From assembly GCF_000934755.1 (NCBI RefSeq), contig NZ_JYNP01000036.1:1-64000 (forward strand): a stretch of 64,000 nucleotides of DNA. The letters run 5' to 3'. The stretch comes from Desulfonatronovibrio magnus. GTDB taxonomy: Bacteria; Desulfobacterota; Desulfovibrionia; Desulfovibrionales; Desulfonatronovibrionaceae. Both the position numbers and the translations under genes were made by a program. Position 1 is the stretch's first letter. The number at the start of each line of letters is the position of its first letter. Below, one piece after another: positions 16,926 through 24,732 of the stretch. The notes under the pieces were generated by a model. It was given only the letters and a program-made list of their open reading frames with translations. It made no database searches and was not told the origin of the DNA.

Positions 16926-17223
16926 TAATGCTCAACCCCTTGCTGCCTTCAGAACTCAGGTCTATTTCACGCATAACTATTTCAGGATAAACACTTTCAA
17001 TGAGTAAATGAAGTCTTTGACCCCGAAAGTAATCTTTCAGTACCCAGGCCATTAGACGCAGATCGTCCACAAGGACCCAGGCCAGCTTAGGCGCATCATA
17101 CTCAAGAATGATTCCAGGTACAACTTCACCGACCCTGTATTTTGCGCGGAATTTTCTGACTCTGGGGTTATCGAGAGACAGATAGGCGGATTCATTTTGA
17201 GTTTTTTTATCAAAGATGCGCAT
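16918..17223 (-). CDS. Hypothetical protein in flagellar-associated operon
   Basis: A 101-residue protein with no family I can name. It has no signal peptide or membrane segment; the composition is mixed alpha/beta, with FRAKYRVGEVVPGIILEYD and MAWVLKDYFRGQRLHLLIES. It lies in a tight minus-strand run (DUF2802-like gene 8 bp upstream, dus overlapping by 8 nt). The position downstream of fliL-like genes suggests an accessory role, but this is guilt by association only. Confidence 0.75.
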   Translation of the reverse strand: MRIFDKKTQNESAYLSLDNPRVRKFRAKYRVGEVVPGIILEYDAPKLAWVLVDDLRLMAWVLKDYFRGQRLHLLIESVYPEIVMREIDLSSEGSKGLSIIV

Positions 17224-17231
17224 GATTATGT

Positions 17232-17645
17232 TTAGTGTCCATCAATAATTAGTTCAATTTCATCGCGGGATAAACCTGTTGATTTGACAAGTTCGTCTAT
17301 GGATCTGCCATTGCGGTATCCAGAGACAATGACATTTTTCATAAAATCAGGAGATTTGGTGTACTTGTCTGCCTGCCTTATGAGTCTTGTAAGCTCACGT
17401 ACTCTCTGATCCATCTTGGATTCGAGGTTGATGAGCTCTTTTTGTCTTTTTTCAAAGGTTGAAACAAGTTCTTTTTCAAGCTGAGCATTAAATTCTAATT
17501 TTTCAAGAAAACTTTTCTGATTGTTTTTCAGATCGGCCAGGAGTTTTTCAGACTTTCTAAGTCGATAAAAGAAAATAAATACCAAGACCAGCAGAATTAT
17601 TTCGATACCGCTTATTACAATAATGATCCATTGAAAAAAAGTCAT
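17232..17645 (-). CDS. DUF2802-like membrane-anchored coiled-coil protein
   Basis: A 137-residue protein: one N-terminal transmembrane helix (WIIIVISGIEIILLVLVFIF), a long coiled coil (about 30-95, rich in K/E/L heptads), and a C-terminal helix-turn-helix-like segment SGYRNGRSIDELVKSTGLSR. This architecture fits the DUF2802 family that often sits near flagellar genes. It likely exposes the C-terminal part in the cytoplasm. The function is unknown. Confidence 0.75.
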   Translation of the reverse strand: MTFFQWIIIVISGIEIILLVLVFIFFYRLRKSEKLLADLKNNQKSFLEKLEFNAQLEKELVSTFEKRQKELINLESKMDQRVRELTRLIRQADKYTKSPDFMKNVIVSGYRNGRSIDELVKSTGLSRDEIELIIDGH

Positions 17646-17676
17646 GGCGAGTAGTTACACATATTTTTAAAATTTA

Positions 17677-17835
17677 GTAATTGTAATATTTCAGGTCTTT
17701 GGATGTGGAGCAGTGACTGGCTCTTCAGTGGGGACCACTGGCCTCATAAATGACACGTTTAAAACATCTGTTACTGCTCAAGCGGGTCCCGGAGTGCCTG
17801 TCCTCTGTTTTTCCTGAACAGGGCCAGACAGTTAC
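17677..17835. mobile_element. Small GTAA-ended element (type C) between flagellar-associated genes
   Basis: A 159-bp element running from GTAATTGTAATATTTC to GGGCCAGACAGTTAC. It is flanked by AAAATTTA (17669-17676) and AAAGTTTA (17836-17843), an 8-bp duplication with one mismatch. The right duplication contains the stop codon of the gene at 17841-18149. The interior contains GACTGGCTCTTCAGTGGGGA and GGGTCCCGGAGTGCCTGTCC, shared words of the small-element families. Confidence 0.65.
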
Positions 17836-17840
17836 AAAGT

Positions 17841-18149
17841 TTAGACTTTGATGTCTACTATGGGATCTCTTGCATCAGGGTTATGAGGAGTCTGCTGTTC
17901 TTCATGCTGTTGCTGCTCATGGTGTCCGGACGAACCGCCTTTTGGTTCGCGCTCTTTGATGGCATTGGAGGAAGTCTGGGCTGGCTTTTCAGTTTTAGCG
18001 ATCTGCTGTGATTCTCTTTGCTGCTTTTGAATGACAAGCTGGCTCAGAAAGGCCTGATGAACTCCTGGCGCACTTTGTGCCGCAAATTGAATATGTTGAG
18101 CCAGAGGTGCCTGTGATATGACCACAGGCAAATCAATTGGTCTGATCAT
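17841..18149 (-). CDS. Hypothetical Gln-rich protein after fliL-like gene
   Basis: A 102-residue protein whose start follows the fliL-like stop with no gap. The first 45 residues look ordered (MIRPIDLPVVISQAPLAQHI, HQAFLSQLVIQ). The rest is low-complexity and rich in Gln, Glu, His and Lys, so probably disordered. There is no membrane segment. Similar small proteins occur in flagellar operons of related bacteria, but I cannot assign a function. A small mobile element is inserted right at its stop codon. Confidence 0.7.
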   Translation of the reverse strand: MIRPIDLPVVISQAPLAQHIQFAAQSAPGVHQAFLSQLVIQKQQRESQQIAKTEKPAQTSSNAIKEREPKGGSSGHHEQQQHEEQQTPHNPDARDPIVDIKV

Positions 18150-18842
18150 TTATCTCACCAGATACTCCTCAATCAACAATTCCTGGATGTTGCCCGTACT
18201 CAGATACTGATTAACAATGGACAGAATATCACTGCGAATTCTTTCAGTATTGTCCCAGTTGTTTAAAAAGTCCGCACTTTGGTTTCTGAGATAATAATAT
18301 ATGGCATCACGCAAAATAATCTGTTTATCTTTGATTTCACGATAAATCCGTTCATTATGGGCCGGAAGAGAAAATTCTGCAAAAAGAAATTGAATAGATT
18401 TATCATCCCTCAGCTCAATCATAAATGACTGCAGATGAACGATATCTTCAAAAAACTCAACATCAAAATCCACAAACTCAGGCATTGTGTCAGCAATTGA
18501 ATGAGGATCATCAGGATCAAAAGGCTCACGCTCAGGTCTGAAAAAAATAAATATGATAATGGCTATTAACAGCAGCAGGGCGATAATGCCTGCTATAATG
18601 ATTCTTTTGTCAAAACCCTTCCTGCCGGCATCCTTGCCGTCAAGATCATCAGCTTGATCATGACTTTCGTCATCGTCGCCATCATCCTGCTTCTGGTACT
18701 CTGGAAATGCTTCTTCATCTTCCTCTTCCAGAAATGGAGCATCATCAAGGTCAAGCTCAACTTTGTCCTTGGCGCGGTCTATGTCCAGTTCACTGCTGTC
18801 GAGAGTGACCTTTTTGTCTTCTGAGGTGTCCTTGTCAGCCAT
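18150..18842 (-). CDS. fliL: FliL-like flagellar basal-body protein
   Basis: A 230-residue single-span membrane protein. Residues 1-88 are strongly acidic and probably disordered in the cytoplasm; a transmembrane helix follows (IIIAGIIALLLLIAIIIFIF, about 92-111); the periplasmic domain ends LLIEEYLVR, like the FliL C-terminal beta strand. FliL rings surround stator units and tune torque. The acidic N-terminal tail is longer than in the usual 150-180-residue FliL. The assignment rests on layout, C-terminal pattern and the cheY/fliA neighbourhood. Confidence 0.75.
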   Translation of the reverse strand: MADKDTSEDKKVTLDSSELDIDRAKDKVELDLDDAPFLEEEDEEAFPEYQKQDDGDDDESHDQADDLDGKDAGRKGFDKRIIIAGIIALLLLIAIIIFIFFRPEREPFDPDDPHSIADTMPEFVDFDVEFFEDIVHLQSFMIELRDDKSIQFLFAEFSLPAHNERIYREIKDKQIILRDAIYYYLRNQSADFLNNWDNTERIRSDILSIVNQYLSTGNIQELLIEEYLVR

Positions 18843-19169
18843 GGTTAACTATGTGCTAATGAGAAGCTTTATAAATGTTGTATGATCGATAAACAGTTAT
18901 AGTCTGACGTCAGAGGTCAGGAATCAGAGATCAGACGTCAAATTTATTTTATTTTGAAAGAGCAATGATGCCCAAGATCCTTATTCTTCAGCCTTCAGAC
19001 TTCAGCCTTCAGCCTTAAGACTTCAGCCTTCAGCCTTCAGCCTTAAGACTTCAGCCTTAAGACTTCAATCTTCAGCCTGAAAAGTAAGGTTATCGCCCAA
19101 ACTTAACTATTCTTGTAAAAAATGGGTTGTGGGCACAGCAACACCGAATGCAAGGGGCTTATAAATCAG
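18843..19169. repeat. Intergenic block with modular repeat B2
   Basis: No gene is seen. From about 18955 to 19140 it carries GAAAGAGCAATGATGCCCAA, a degenerate heptamer array mixing CTTCAGC, CTTCAGA and CTTAAGA, then GAAAAGTAAGGTTATCGCCC and TGGGTTGTGGGCACAGC. The fixed left end of the modular repeat (AGTAACTTACCG) is missing. A short CTGACGTCAGAGGTCAG...TCAGACGTCA stretch lies at 18903-18940. Confidence 0.75.
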
Positions 19170-19553
19170 CTACTTTTCAAAAATTTTTTCGATTTTCTGG
19201 CCTAAAGTATCAGCAGTAAAGGGCTTTACAATATAGTTGGAAACCTTGGCCTGCACAGCTTCAATAATGTTTTCCTGCTGTGCTTCGGCAGTGACCATAA
19301 GAAAAGGCATGTCTGCGAATTCTTCACTGGCACGAACTTTTCGCAGTAGTTCTATCCCGGTCATTTTGGGCATATTCCAGTCGCTGACAACAAAGTCAAT
19401 TTTGTCTTTATTAAGAATTTCCCAGGCGGTTGTGCCGTCATCAGCTTCCACCATATTGGTGAATCCAAGTTGTCGGAGAATATTTTTAATGATTCTGCGC
19501 ATTGTGGAAAAGTCATCAACTACAAGAATACGCATGTTTTTGTTGGTGGGCAT
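19170..19553 (-). CDS. cheY: Chemotaxis response regulator CheY
   Basis: A 127-residue single receiver domain that, once phosphorylated by CheA, binds the flagellar switch. All receiver residues are seen: acidic pair in LVVDDFST, phospho-acceptor Asp in VVSDWNMPKMTG, switch Thr in LMVTAEA, and Lys in YIVKPF. There is no output domain. AGGAGG lies five bases before the ATG. It follows fliA by 9 bp on the same strand, so it belongs to the flhA-flhF-flhG-fliA transcription run. Confidence 0.96.
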   Translation of the reverse strand: MPTNKNMRILVVDDFSTMRRIIKNILRQLGFTNMVEADDGTTAWEILNKDKIDFVVSDWNMPKMTGIELLRKVRASEEFADMPFLMVTAEAQQENIIEAVQAKVSNYIVKPFTADTLGQKIEKIFEK

Positions 19554-19562
19554 TGTTTCCTC

Positions 19563-20351
19563 CTAAATTTGATCATGCTCCTGCAAGAATTTTTTCTGAA
19601 TTTTGCCTATTGCCTGTGAATGGAGTTGAGATACTCTTCCTTCTGTAATCTCCAGGACTCCTGCCACTTCTTTCATGGTAAGTTCTTCTTCATAATATAA
19701 TGACAGAACCAACCGCTCTTTGTCGGTTAACTTGTCGATTATAGCTGCCACTTTGTCAACCAGATCATTAAAGATAGCGCTGACCTGTGGTTCGGAACTC
19801 ATATCCTGTTCGCCTGCAATAGTAAAGTTTTCCTGAATGGCTTCAAGACTCAGGCAAATCTGGTTTTGAAGCGCTACCAGGCCTTCTTCCACTTCGTCAT
19901 TGGTATAACCGGTAAGTTTTTTCAAGTCCTGGTTAGTGGGCTGTTTTCCTGAGTCCTGTTCAAAATTTCTTATGGTTTCTTCCAGTTTTTTTACTTTCTG
20001 GCGCAGGCCTCGGGAAAACCAGTCCATTTTTCTAAGTTCATCAAGCATGGCTCCGCGGATGCGATTGTCAGCAAATGTTTCAAACTTAATCCCCATACTG
20101 GGATCAAAATTGCCGAGAGCTTCCATAAGCCCCAACGTGCCGGCACTGACCAGTTCGTTAACCTCAATATGCTTGGGCAGCCGGTGCTTGAGCCTGGCAG
20201 CAGTGATTTTGATTTTATGTGAGTATGACCTGACAATATCATTTTGCTGCCGCGCAGTAAGTTCCTGGAAGGAAACATCCTTGTTTTCAAGGATTTGCCA
20301 GAAATTATTCCTGGAAGAGGAGTTTTTTCCAAAAGAATTTGATATTGCCAT
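19563..20351 (-). CDS. fliA: Flagellar sigma factor FliA (sigma-28)
   Basis: A 262-residue RNA polymerase sigma factor that transcribes late flagellar genes. Region 2 is visible as HIEVNELVSAGTLGLMEALGNFD...KFETFADNRIRGAMLDELR, including the FliA-typical DWFSR after it; region 3 follows; region 4 is LTDKERLVLSLYYEEELTMK...EVAGVLEITEGRVSQLHSQA. Length is normal. The start overlaps the end of flhG by 47 nt, so the two are translationally close. The ribosome site at the chosen ATG is weak, and a slightly later start cannot be excluded. Confidence 0.96.
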   Translation of the reverse strand: MAISNSFGKNSSSRNNFWQILENKDVSFQELTARQQNDIVRSYSHKIKITAARLKHRLPKHIEVNELVSAGTLGLMEALGNFDPSMGIKFETFADNRIRGAMLDELRKMDWFSRGLRQKVKKLEETIRNFEQDSGKQPTNQDLKKLTGYTNDEVEEGLVALQNQICLSLEAIQENFTIAGEQDMSSEPQVSAIFNDLVDKVAAIIDKLTDKERLVLSLYYEEELTMKEVAGVLEITEGRVSQLHSQAIGKIQKKFLQEHDQI

Positions 20352-21123
20352 CTAAGTTTTGGTCCGGTTCCCAGTTTAATATTGTTTTGGCGATATTTAT
20401 CATTGCCTTAGATGCAGGCGCACTCGAATCATAATGGCAAAAGGGGACTTGACTTGCAACACCTTTCTTAACTTTTTGATCCATAGGAATGATTCCGGTA
20501 AGTTCAAGGGAAACTCCACTTAAAAAATGATCGCAGGCATTGTAAAGTTTTTTAAAGACATTTTTAGCTTCTTCTTTTGATCTTGCCCAGTTGACCACAA
20601 TCTTGAAGCGATCAATGTCATGTCTTGTTTTGAGTATTTTAATTAACGCATAAGCGTCAGTCAAAGATGTAGGTTCAGGGGTCAGTATCAACAGTCTTTG
20701 CTGAACAGCAAGGTTAAAATACAATACATTCTCATTTATGCCCGCACCTGTGTCTACAATAAGATAGTCTATTCTATCCTCCATAAAATCCATGGCTTCA
20801 AGCAGTTCCAGTTTCTGGCCGGTACTTAAGGAAAGCATTTCGCTGACACCGGAAGCAGCAGGCAGTATGTCAAACCCATATTCTGTTTTGACTATGATAT
20901 CTTCTATTGGCGTATTTTCATGAAACAGGTGAAACAGATTCAGTTTGGGAGTGATGCCAAGCATGACATCAACGTTGGCCAGTCCTAAGTCCGCGTCAAG
21001 GATCAGTGCCTTTTTGTTCAGCTTGCTGAGACAATATGCCAGGTTGACTGAAATGTTGGTCTTGCCGACTCCGCCCTTGCCTGAAGTGACTGAGAGCACC
21101 ATGGGTAGTTTGTTCTTTTTCAT
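20305..21123 (-). CDS. flhG: Flagellar number regulator FlhG (MinD/ParA-like ATPase)
   Basis: A 272-residue MinD-type ATPase that, with FlhF, controls flagellum number and placement. The deviant Walker A is SGKGGVGKTN (about 14-23), switch I is DADLGLANVDVMLG, and DTGAGI provides the switch II region. The C-terminal helix ends the protein with no obvious extra domain. It directly precedes fliA (47-nt overlap) and is separated from flhF by 363 bp that carry a candidate 6S RNA. Confidence 0.95.
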   Translation of the reverse strand: MKKNKLPMVLSVTSGKGGVGKTNISVNLAYCLSKLNKKALILDADLGLANVDVMLGITPKLNLFHLFHENTPIEDIIVKTEYGFDILPAASGVSEMLSLSTGQKLELLEAMDFMEDRIDYLIVDTGAGINENVLYFNLAVQQRLLILTPEPTSLTDAYALIKILKTRHDIDRFKIVVNWARSKEEAKNVFKKLYNACDHFLSGVSLELTGIIPMDQKVKKGVASQVPFCHYDSSAPASKAMINIAKTILNWEPDQNLDGNIKFFWKKLLFQE

Positions 21124-21188
21124 AATTTCAGCTCACTTCTTGAACTTGAAAGCTCAAGGTTAGTAACAGTTTTATGCGTTTAATGTTA

Positions 21189-21440
21189 AAAGTTTAGTAA
21201 CTGTTCACTACATTTTTTCACTTTTGTGTAAAGCCTGTATCCTGGTTGGTTTTCGCCATTGCTGCCTGTTTGACCATCCCTGAGCCCGTTAGTCAAAATC
21301 AAGGATATGAAGGCGGACTTTTGGCTGCTTGAATAAATTGCTGGTTTTGACTTACGGGTTCATGCTGGGAGTTTGTAGCAAAAGAAAACCAGCCAGGATA
21401 CAGACTGTCCTTAGAGCAGGGTGAATAAATACAAAGTTTA
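21189..21440. other. Direct 8-bp repeats flanking the 6S-like locus
   Basis: AAAGTTTA occurs at 21189-21196 and again at 21433-21440. The segment between begins GTAACTGTTCAC and ends GTGAATAAATAC (imperfect inverted ends, 9 of 12 matching). This resembles the 8-bp duplication of the small GTAA-ended elements, so the enclosed palindrome may have been carried by one. It could also be chance in AT-rich DNA. Confidence 0.35.
21230..21410 (+). ncRNA. ssrS: Candidate 6S RNA (SsrS-like)
   Basis: About 180 nt fold into the 6S layout. A 20-bp closing stem (21235-21254 with 21384-21403, one G-U pair) opens into a central bubble. A long interrupted upper stem follows: GAGCCCGT with ACGGGTTC, then GTCAAAATCA with TGGTTTTGAC, topped by an irregular loop (21302-21329). 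The 5' side contains ACCATCCCTGAGCCCG, close to the CCAGTCCCCTGAGCC of the E. coli molecule as I remember it; this favours the plus strand. 6S RNA binds sigma-70 RNA polymerase in stationary phase. Its place between flhF and flhG, and flanking 8-bp repeats, leave a mobile-palindrome origin as an alternative. Confidence 0.5.
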
Positions 21441-21449
21441 TCCAGCACC

Positions 21450-21479
21450 CATGCCAAATGCAAAGAGCTAAGCTGTTAC
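21450..21479. repeat. Type C element right-end remnant
   Basis: The sequence CATGCCAAATGCAAAGAGCT followed by AAGCTGTTAC matches the right end of the small elements (compare CCACATGCAAAGCGCTAAAC at 14920). A GTAACAG at 21163 may be the decayed partner end, which would make the 6S-like locus lie inside an element remnant. It abuts the end of flhF. Confidence 0.4.
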
Positions 21480-21486
21480 ATAAATT

Positions 21487-22563
21487 TTATCTGTCCTTTT
21501 CCGCTCCGTTACTGCCGGGAATTTTTTTCTTAAAAATCAGCATCCAAAGATTTTCCTGGGTAGCAGATGAAGAGCTTTCCTTTAAGGATTTTCCAAAAGA
21601 CCAGTAAGATACAGGAAGTTTACTTTTCCATGAGGCATTTACCAGAGCACCGTAACTGCAGGCTTCATCCACTTTGGTCCAGATAATGCTGCTTAAGGGA
21701 ATTTGCCTGGAAACCTGCAGGTAGTGATCAATTTGAGTAGAACCATAAACCGGGCTCAAAATCATGTGGCATTGCATACCCAGCAAATCAACCACCTGTT
21801 TACTGACTGGAGCCTCATCCTGTCCAAAACCGGGAGTATCAACCAGGATAAGATCAAATTTATCTTTTTCTGTCTTAATTTCCTGCCAGTCAGAAGCATC
21901 TGTGATTTCAGTATAGTGCAGCCCTGATAATGAAGCGTAGTGCTTCAGATAAAGCCTGCCGCCGGCATGGAGCATGTCTGTATTGACGAGGCATATTTTC
22001 CAGTGTGGATTCTTTCTTCTGGCCTCTAAGGCCAGCCTGAGGACTGTAGTAGTTTTCCCGGCGCCGCTTGGTCCTATGATCCCATGCATTCTGCCTTTAG
22101 AGATAAATTTATCCCATGAGGAAGTCGGCACAAGATCACCCAGAATTTTAAGAGTAGGCTGATGAATATTTTCAGCGAGAGCTGACCACAGATCCATGAT
22201 AACCTCCGGATATACTCCCTGTTTTTCTAAATATTCAAGGATCTGTCTCTGTCTTTTGGTGATGTTGGGGCCGGGTACATTATTCTTGATTATTTTATAG
22301 AAGCTGTTTTTAAAAGTTTCCCATTCCATTCTCCATTCAGAGTCAGAACCTGAGCTGTCGCCTCGAGCCATGATATCATGTTCAGGCTTGTTGCCGGCAG
22401 GAGCGTCAGGCCCATGTTCCAAGGCTGCAACCACTTCATAACTTTTCTTACCTTTGGTGTTGATACAATCACTGCTCAAGATAACTGCATCCGAGCCCAG
22501 CTCTTTCTTGATCTGACGGATCAGGCTTGAGTATGATTCACCACGGTAAGTTTTAATCTGCAT
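21487..22563 (-). CDS. flhF: Flagellar GTPase FlhF (SRP-family)
   Basis: A 358-residue SRP-type GTPase that places the flagellum at the pole. The N-terminal basic region (MQIKTYRGESYSSLIRQIKK) is typical. The GTPase core follows, with G1 GPSGAGKTTT, G3 VDTPGFGQDEA and G4 TKVDE. The B domain is short. It starts inside the last codons of flhA (11-nt overlap), so the two are coupled. Downstream lies the 6S-like locus rather than flhG directly. Confidence 0.94.
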   Translation of the reverse strand: MQIKTYRGESYSSLIRQIKKELGSDAVILSSDCINTKGKKSYEVVAALEHGPDAPAGNKPEHDIMARGDSSGSDSEWRMEWETFKNSFYKIIKNNVPGPNITKRQRQILEYLEKQGVYPEVIMDLWSALAENIHQPTLKILGDLVPTSSWDKFISKGRMHGIIGPSGAGKTTTVLRLALEARRKNPHWKICLVNTDMLHAGGRLYLKHYASLSGLHYTEITDASDWQEIKTEKDKFDLILVDTPGFGQDEAPVSKQVVDLLGMQCHMILSPVYGSTQIDHYLQVSRQIPLSSIIWTKVDEACSYGALVNASWKSKLPVSYWSFGKSLKESSSSATQENLWMLIFKKKIPGSNGAEKDR

Positions 22564-24655
22564 TCTTTAAGCTCACAGTATTAGCTGATTCAAGCTGGAT
22601 GTTTGCCGGAATTTCAGTTTGAGATATTACAGGTAAATTAGGGACAAAACGCAGAAGCAATTGAGCCAGATGAGGCCTGATGACCGGTGTGGTCAAAAGA
22701 ACGGGCTGGCCATCAGGAACCATGGTCTGTTCCATGATTTTACTGATCTGCTGTATTATCTTTTGAGCCAGTTTTGGTTCCATAGCGAGATAAGTGCCGT
22801 GGTCTGTCTGCCTTAAGCCATCCTGAAACGCAGACTCAATATTACTGTCCATTGTTATGATTGGCAATACACCATCCTGGGTCAAATAGGGTTTGACAAT
22901 GGTGCGGCCCATTTTTTGACGGACAAACTCAGTCAGCTGTTCAGGGTCTTTGGTTTGCTGTCCAAAATCTGACAGGGTTTCAATGACAGTCAGAAGATCT
23001 CTGATGGAAACCTTTTCCTTGACTAAGTTCTGCAGAACTTTTTGCAGTACTCCAAGACTGACAATTCCAGGTACCAGCTCTTCAACTGCTTTGGGAGCTC
23101 TTTGAGACAGGTTGTCCAACAGATTTTGGGTTTCCTGTCTGCCCAGAAATTCATGTAGATTGTGCTTGAATATCTCTGTCAAATGAGTTGCTATGACCGT
23201 AGAAGGATCAACCACAGTGTATCCGGCCATGGCAGCCTCTTCCTTTTTGTTTTCAGGTATCCACAGGGCTGGAAGATTAAAAGCCGGTTCAAGAGTTTCT
23301 ATGCCCTTGATTCTGTGTTTGGCATCTCCTGGATCCATAGCCAGAAAATGATCTATCATTATTTCAGTTCTGGCAACCTGGTTGCCTTTGATGATAACTG
23401 CGTATTCTCCGGGTTTGAGTTGTAAATTATCCCGCAGGTGAAGTGAAGGTATAACAACGCCCATGTCAAGGGCAAACTGCCTGCGTATGGATCTTATTCT
23501 GGCCAGCAGGTTGCCGCTTTGATCCTCATCCACGAGAGGAATAAGTCCATAACCAACTTCAAGTTCAAGAACATCAAGAGGCAAAAGTGCATGTACTTCT
23601 TCCGGAGTTTCCATGCCAGGAGCCTGTTCTGTTCTTTTGGCCGGAGATTTTTCCTGGGCTTCATTTTTTTGGCGCTGAGAGAAAAATGAGACAGAAAACA
23701 AAAAGCCTGAAAGAAGCAGAAACACAAATGTTGGCATGCCTGGAACCAGTGCAAAAAGAAACAGTACACCGGATACAAGCTTAAGTGCTCTGGGATGATT
23801 GGTCAACTGGGCGATGAATTCCTCGCCCATTTGAGCTTCTGCTGCAGCTCTACTGACTATTATACCTGCGGATGTGGAGATGATGATGGAAGGAATTGTA
23901 GCCACAAGACCATCACCAATGGTAAGAAGGGTATATGTCTGGGCTGCTTCATTCCAGCTCATGCCCTGTTGAAAGATACCTATGAGCAGGCCGCCGACAA
24001 TATTGATTACAGTAATAAGCATGCCTGCCTTGACATCACCTGATACAAACTTGCCTGCGCCATCCATGGCCCCATAAAAATCTGACTCTCTTCGTATGCC
24101 TTCGCGCTGTTTTTTGGCTTCTTCTTCGTCAATCAGGCCCGCGTTTAAATCAGCTTCAATGGACATCTGTTTGCCAGGCAGAGAATCCAGGGTAAACCTT
24201 GCTGCGACTTCAGCAATTCTTGTGGTTCCAGTAGCGATTACCATTTTATTCAAGGCAAAAAGAATCAAAAATATGACAATGCCTATTAAGTAGTTTCCTC
24301 CCACAACAAAATTGCCAAAAGATTCAACCACCTTGCCGGCTGCGTTGGTGCCTGACTCACCGTTGAGCAGGATCAGTCTCGTTGTGGCCACATTTATAGC
24401 CAGGCGCATGAGAGTAGTTACCAGAAGAAGTGATGGAAAGATGGTAAACTCCAGAGGTGTCTTGATGAACATGGCGGTCATTAGAATTACAAAGGCAAAG
24501 GACAGGTTGAAGGTGAGCATGATGTCCAGAATAATAGTGGGCAGGGGGATGAGCATGACAAAGAGGATGACCACTACACCAGAGGCCAGAAGAATATCTC
24601 CCTGGCGGGTGAATTTTTCGTAATCTAAGTTGGCTACACTTGCTCTTACTGACAT
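22553..24655 (-). CDS. flhA: Flagellar export gate protein FlhA
   Basis: A 700-residue export-gate component of the flagellar type III secretion system. The N-terminal half has eight hydrophobic helices, with the conserved cytoplasmic FHIPEP-type region seen as RIAEVAARFTLDSLPGKQMS and DLNAGLID. The C-terminal half (about 350-690) is the soluble ring-forming domain that docks substrates. Length is the family norm. It overlaps flhF by 11 nt and follows flhB by 77 bp on the same strand. Confidence 0.97.
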   Translation of the reverse strand: MSVRASVANLDYEKFTRQGDILLASGVVVILFVMLIPLPTIILDIMLTFNLSFAFVILMTAMFIKTPLEFTIFPSLLLVTTLMRLAINVATTRLILLNGESGTNAAGKVVESFGNFVVGGNYLIGIVIFLILFALNKMVIATGTTRIAEVAARFTLDSLPGKQMSIEADLNAGLIDEEEAKKQREGIRRESDFYGAMDGAGKFVSGDVKAGMLITVINIVGGLLIGIFQQGMSWNEAAQTYTLLTIGDGLVATIPSIIISTSAGIIVSRAAAEAQMGEEFIAQLTNHPRALKLVSGVLFLFALVPGMPTFVFLLLSGFLFSVSFFSQRQKNEAQEKSPAKRTEQAPGMETPEEVHALLPLDVLELEVGYGLIPLVDEDQSGNLLARIRSIRRQFALDMGVVIPSLHLRDNLQLKPGEYAVIIKGNQVARTEIMIDHFLAMDPGDAKHRIKGIETLEPAFNLPALWIPENKKEEAAMAGYTVVDPSTVIATHLTEIFKHNLHEFLGRQETQNLLDNLSQRAPKAVEELVPGIVSLGVLQKVLQNLVKEKVSIRDLLTVIETLSDFGQQTKDPEQLTEFVRQKMGRTIVKPYLTQDGVLPIITMDSNIESAFQDGLRQTDHGTYLAMEPKLAQKIIQQISKIMEQTMVPDGQPVLLTTPVIRPHLAQLLLRFVPNLPVISQTEIPANIQLESANTVSLKNAD

Positions 24656-24732
24656 ATATTTGACACCTTAGTCTGAAGTTAGGGATTGTTCTAAAGTATT
24701 CTTTGAATATTTTTGTTACCGGTTACCAAGCC

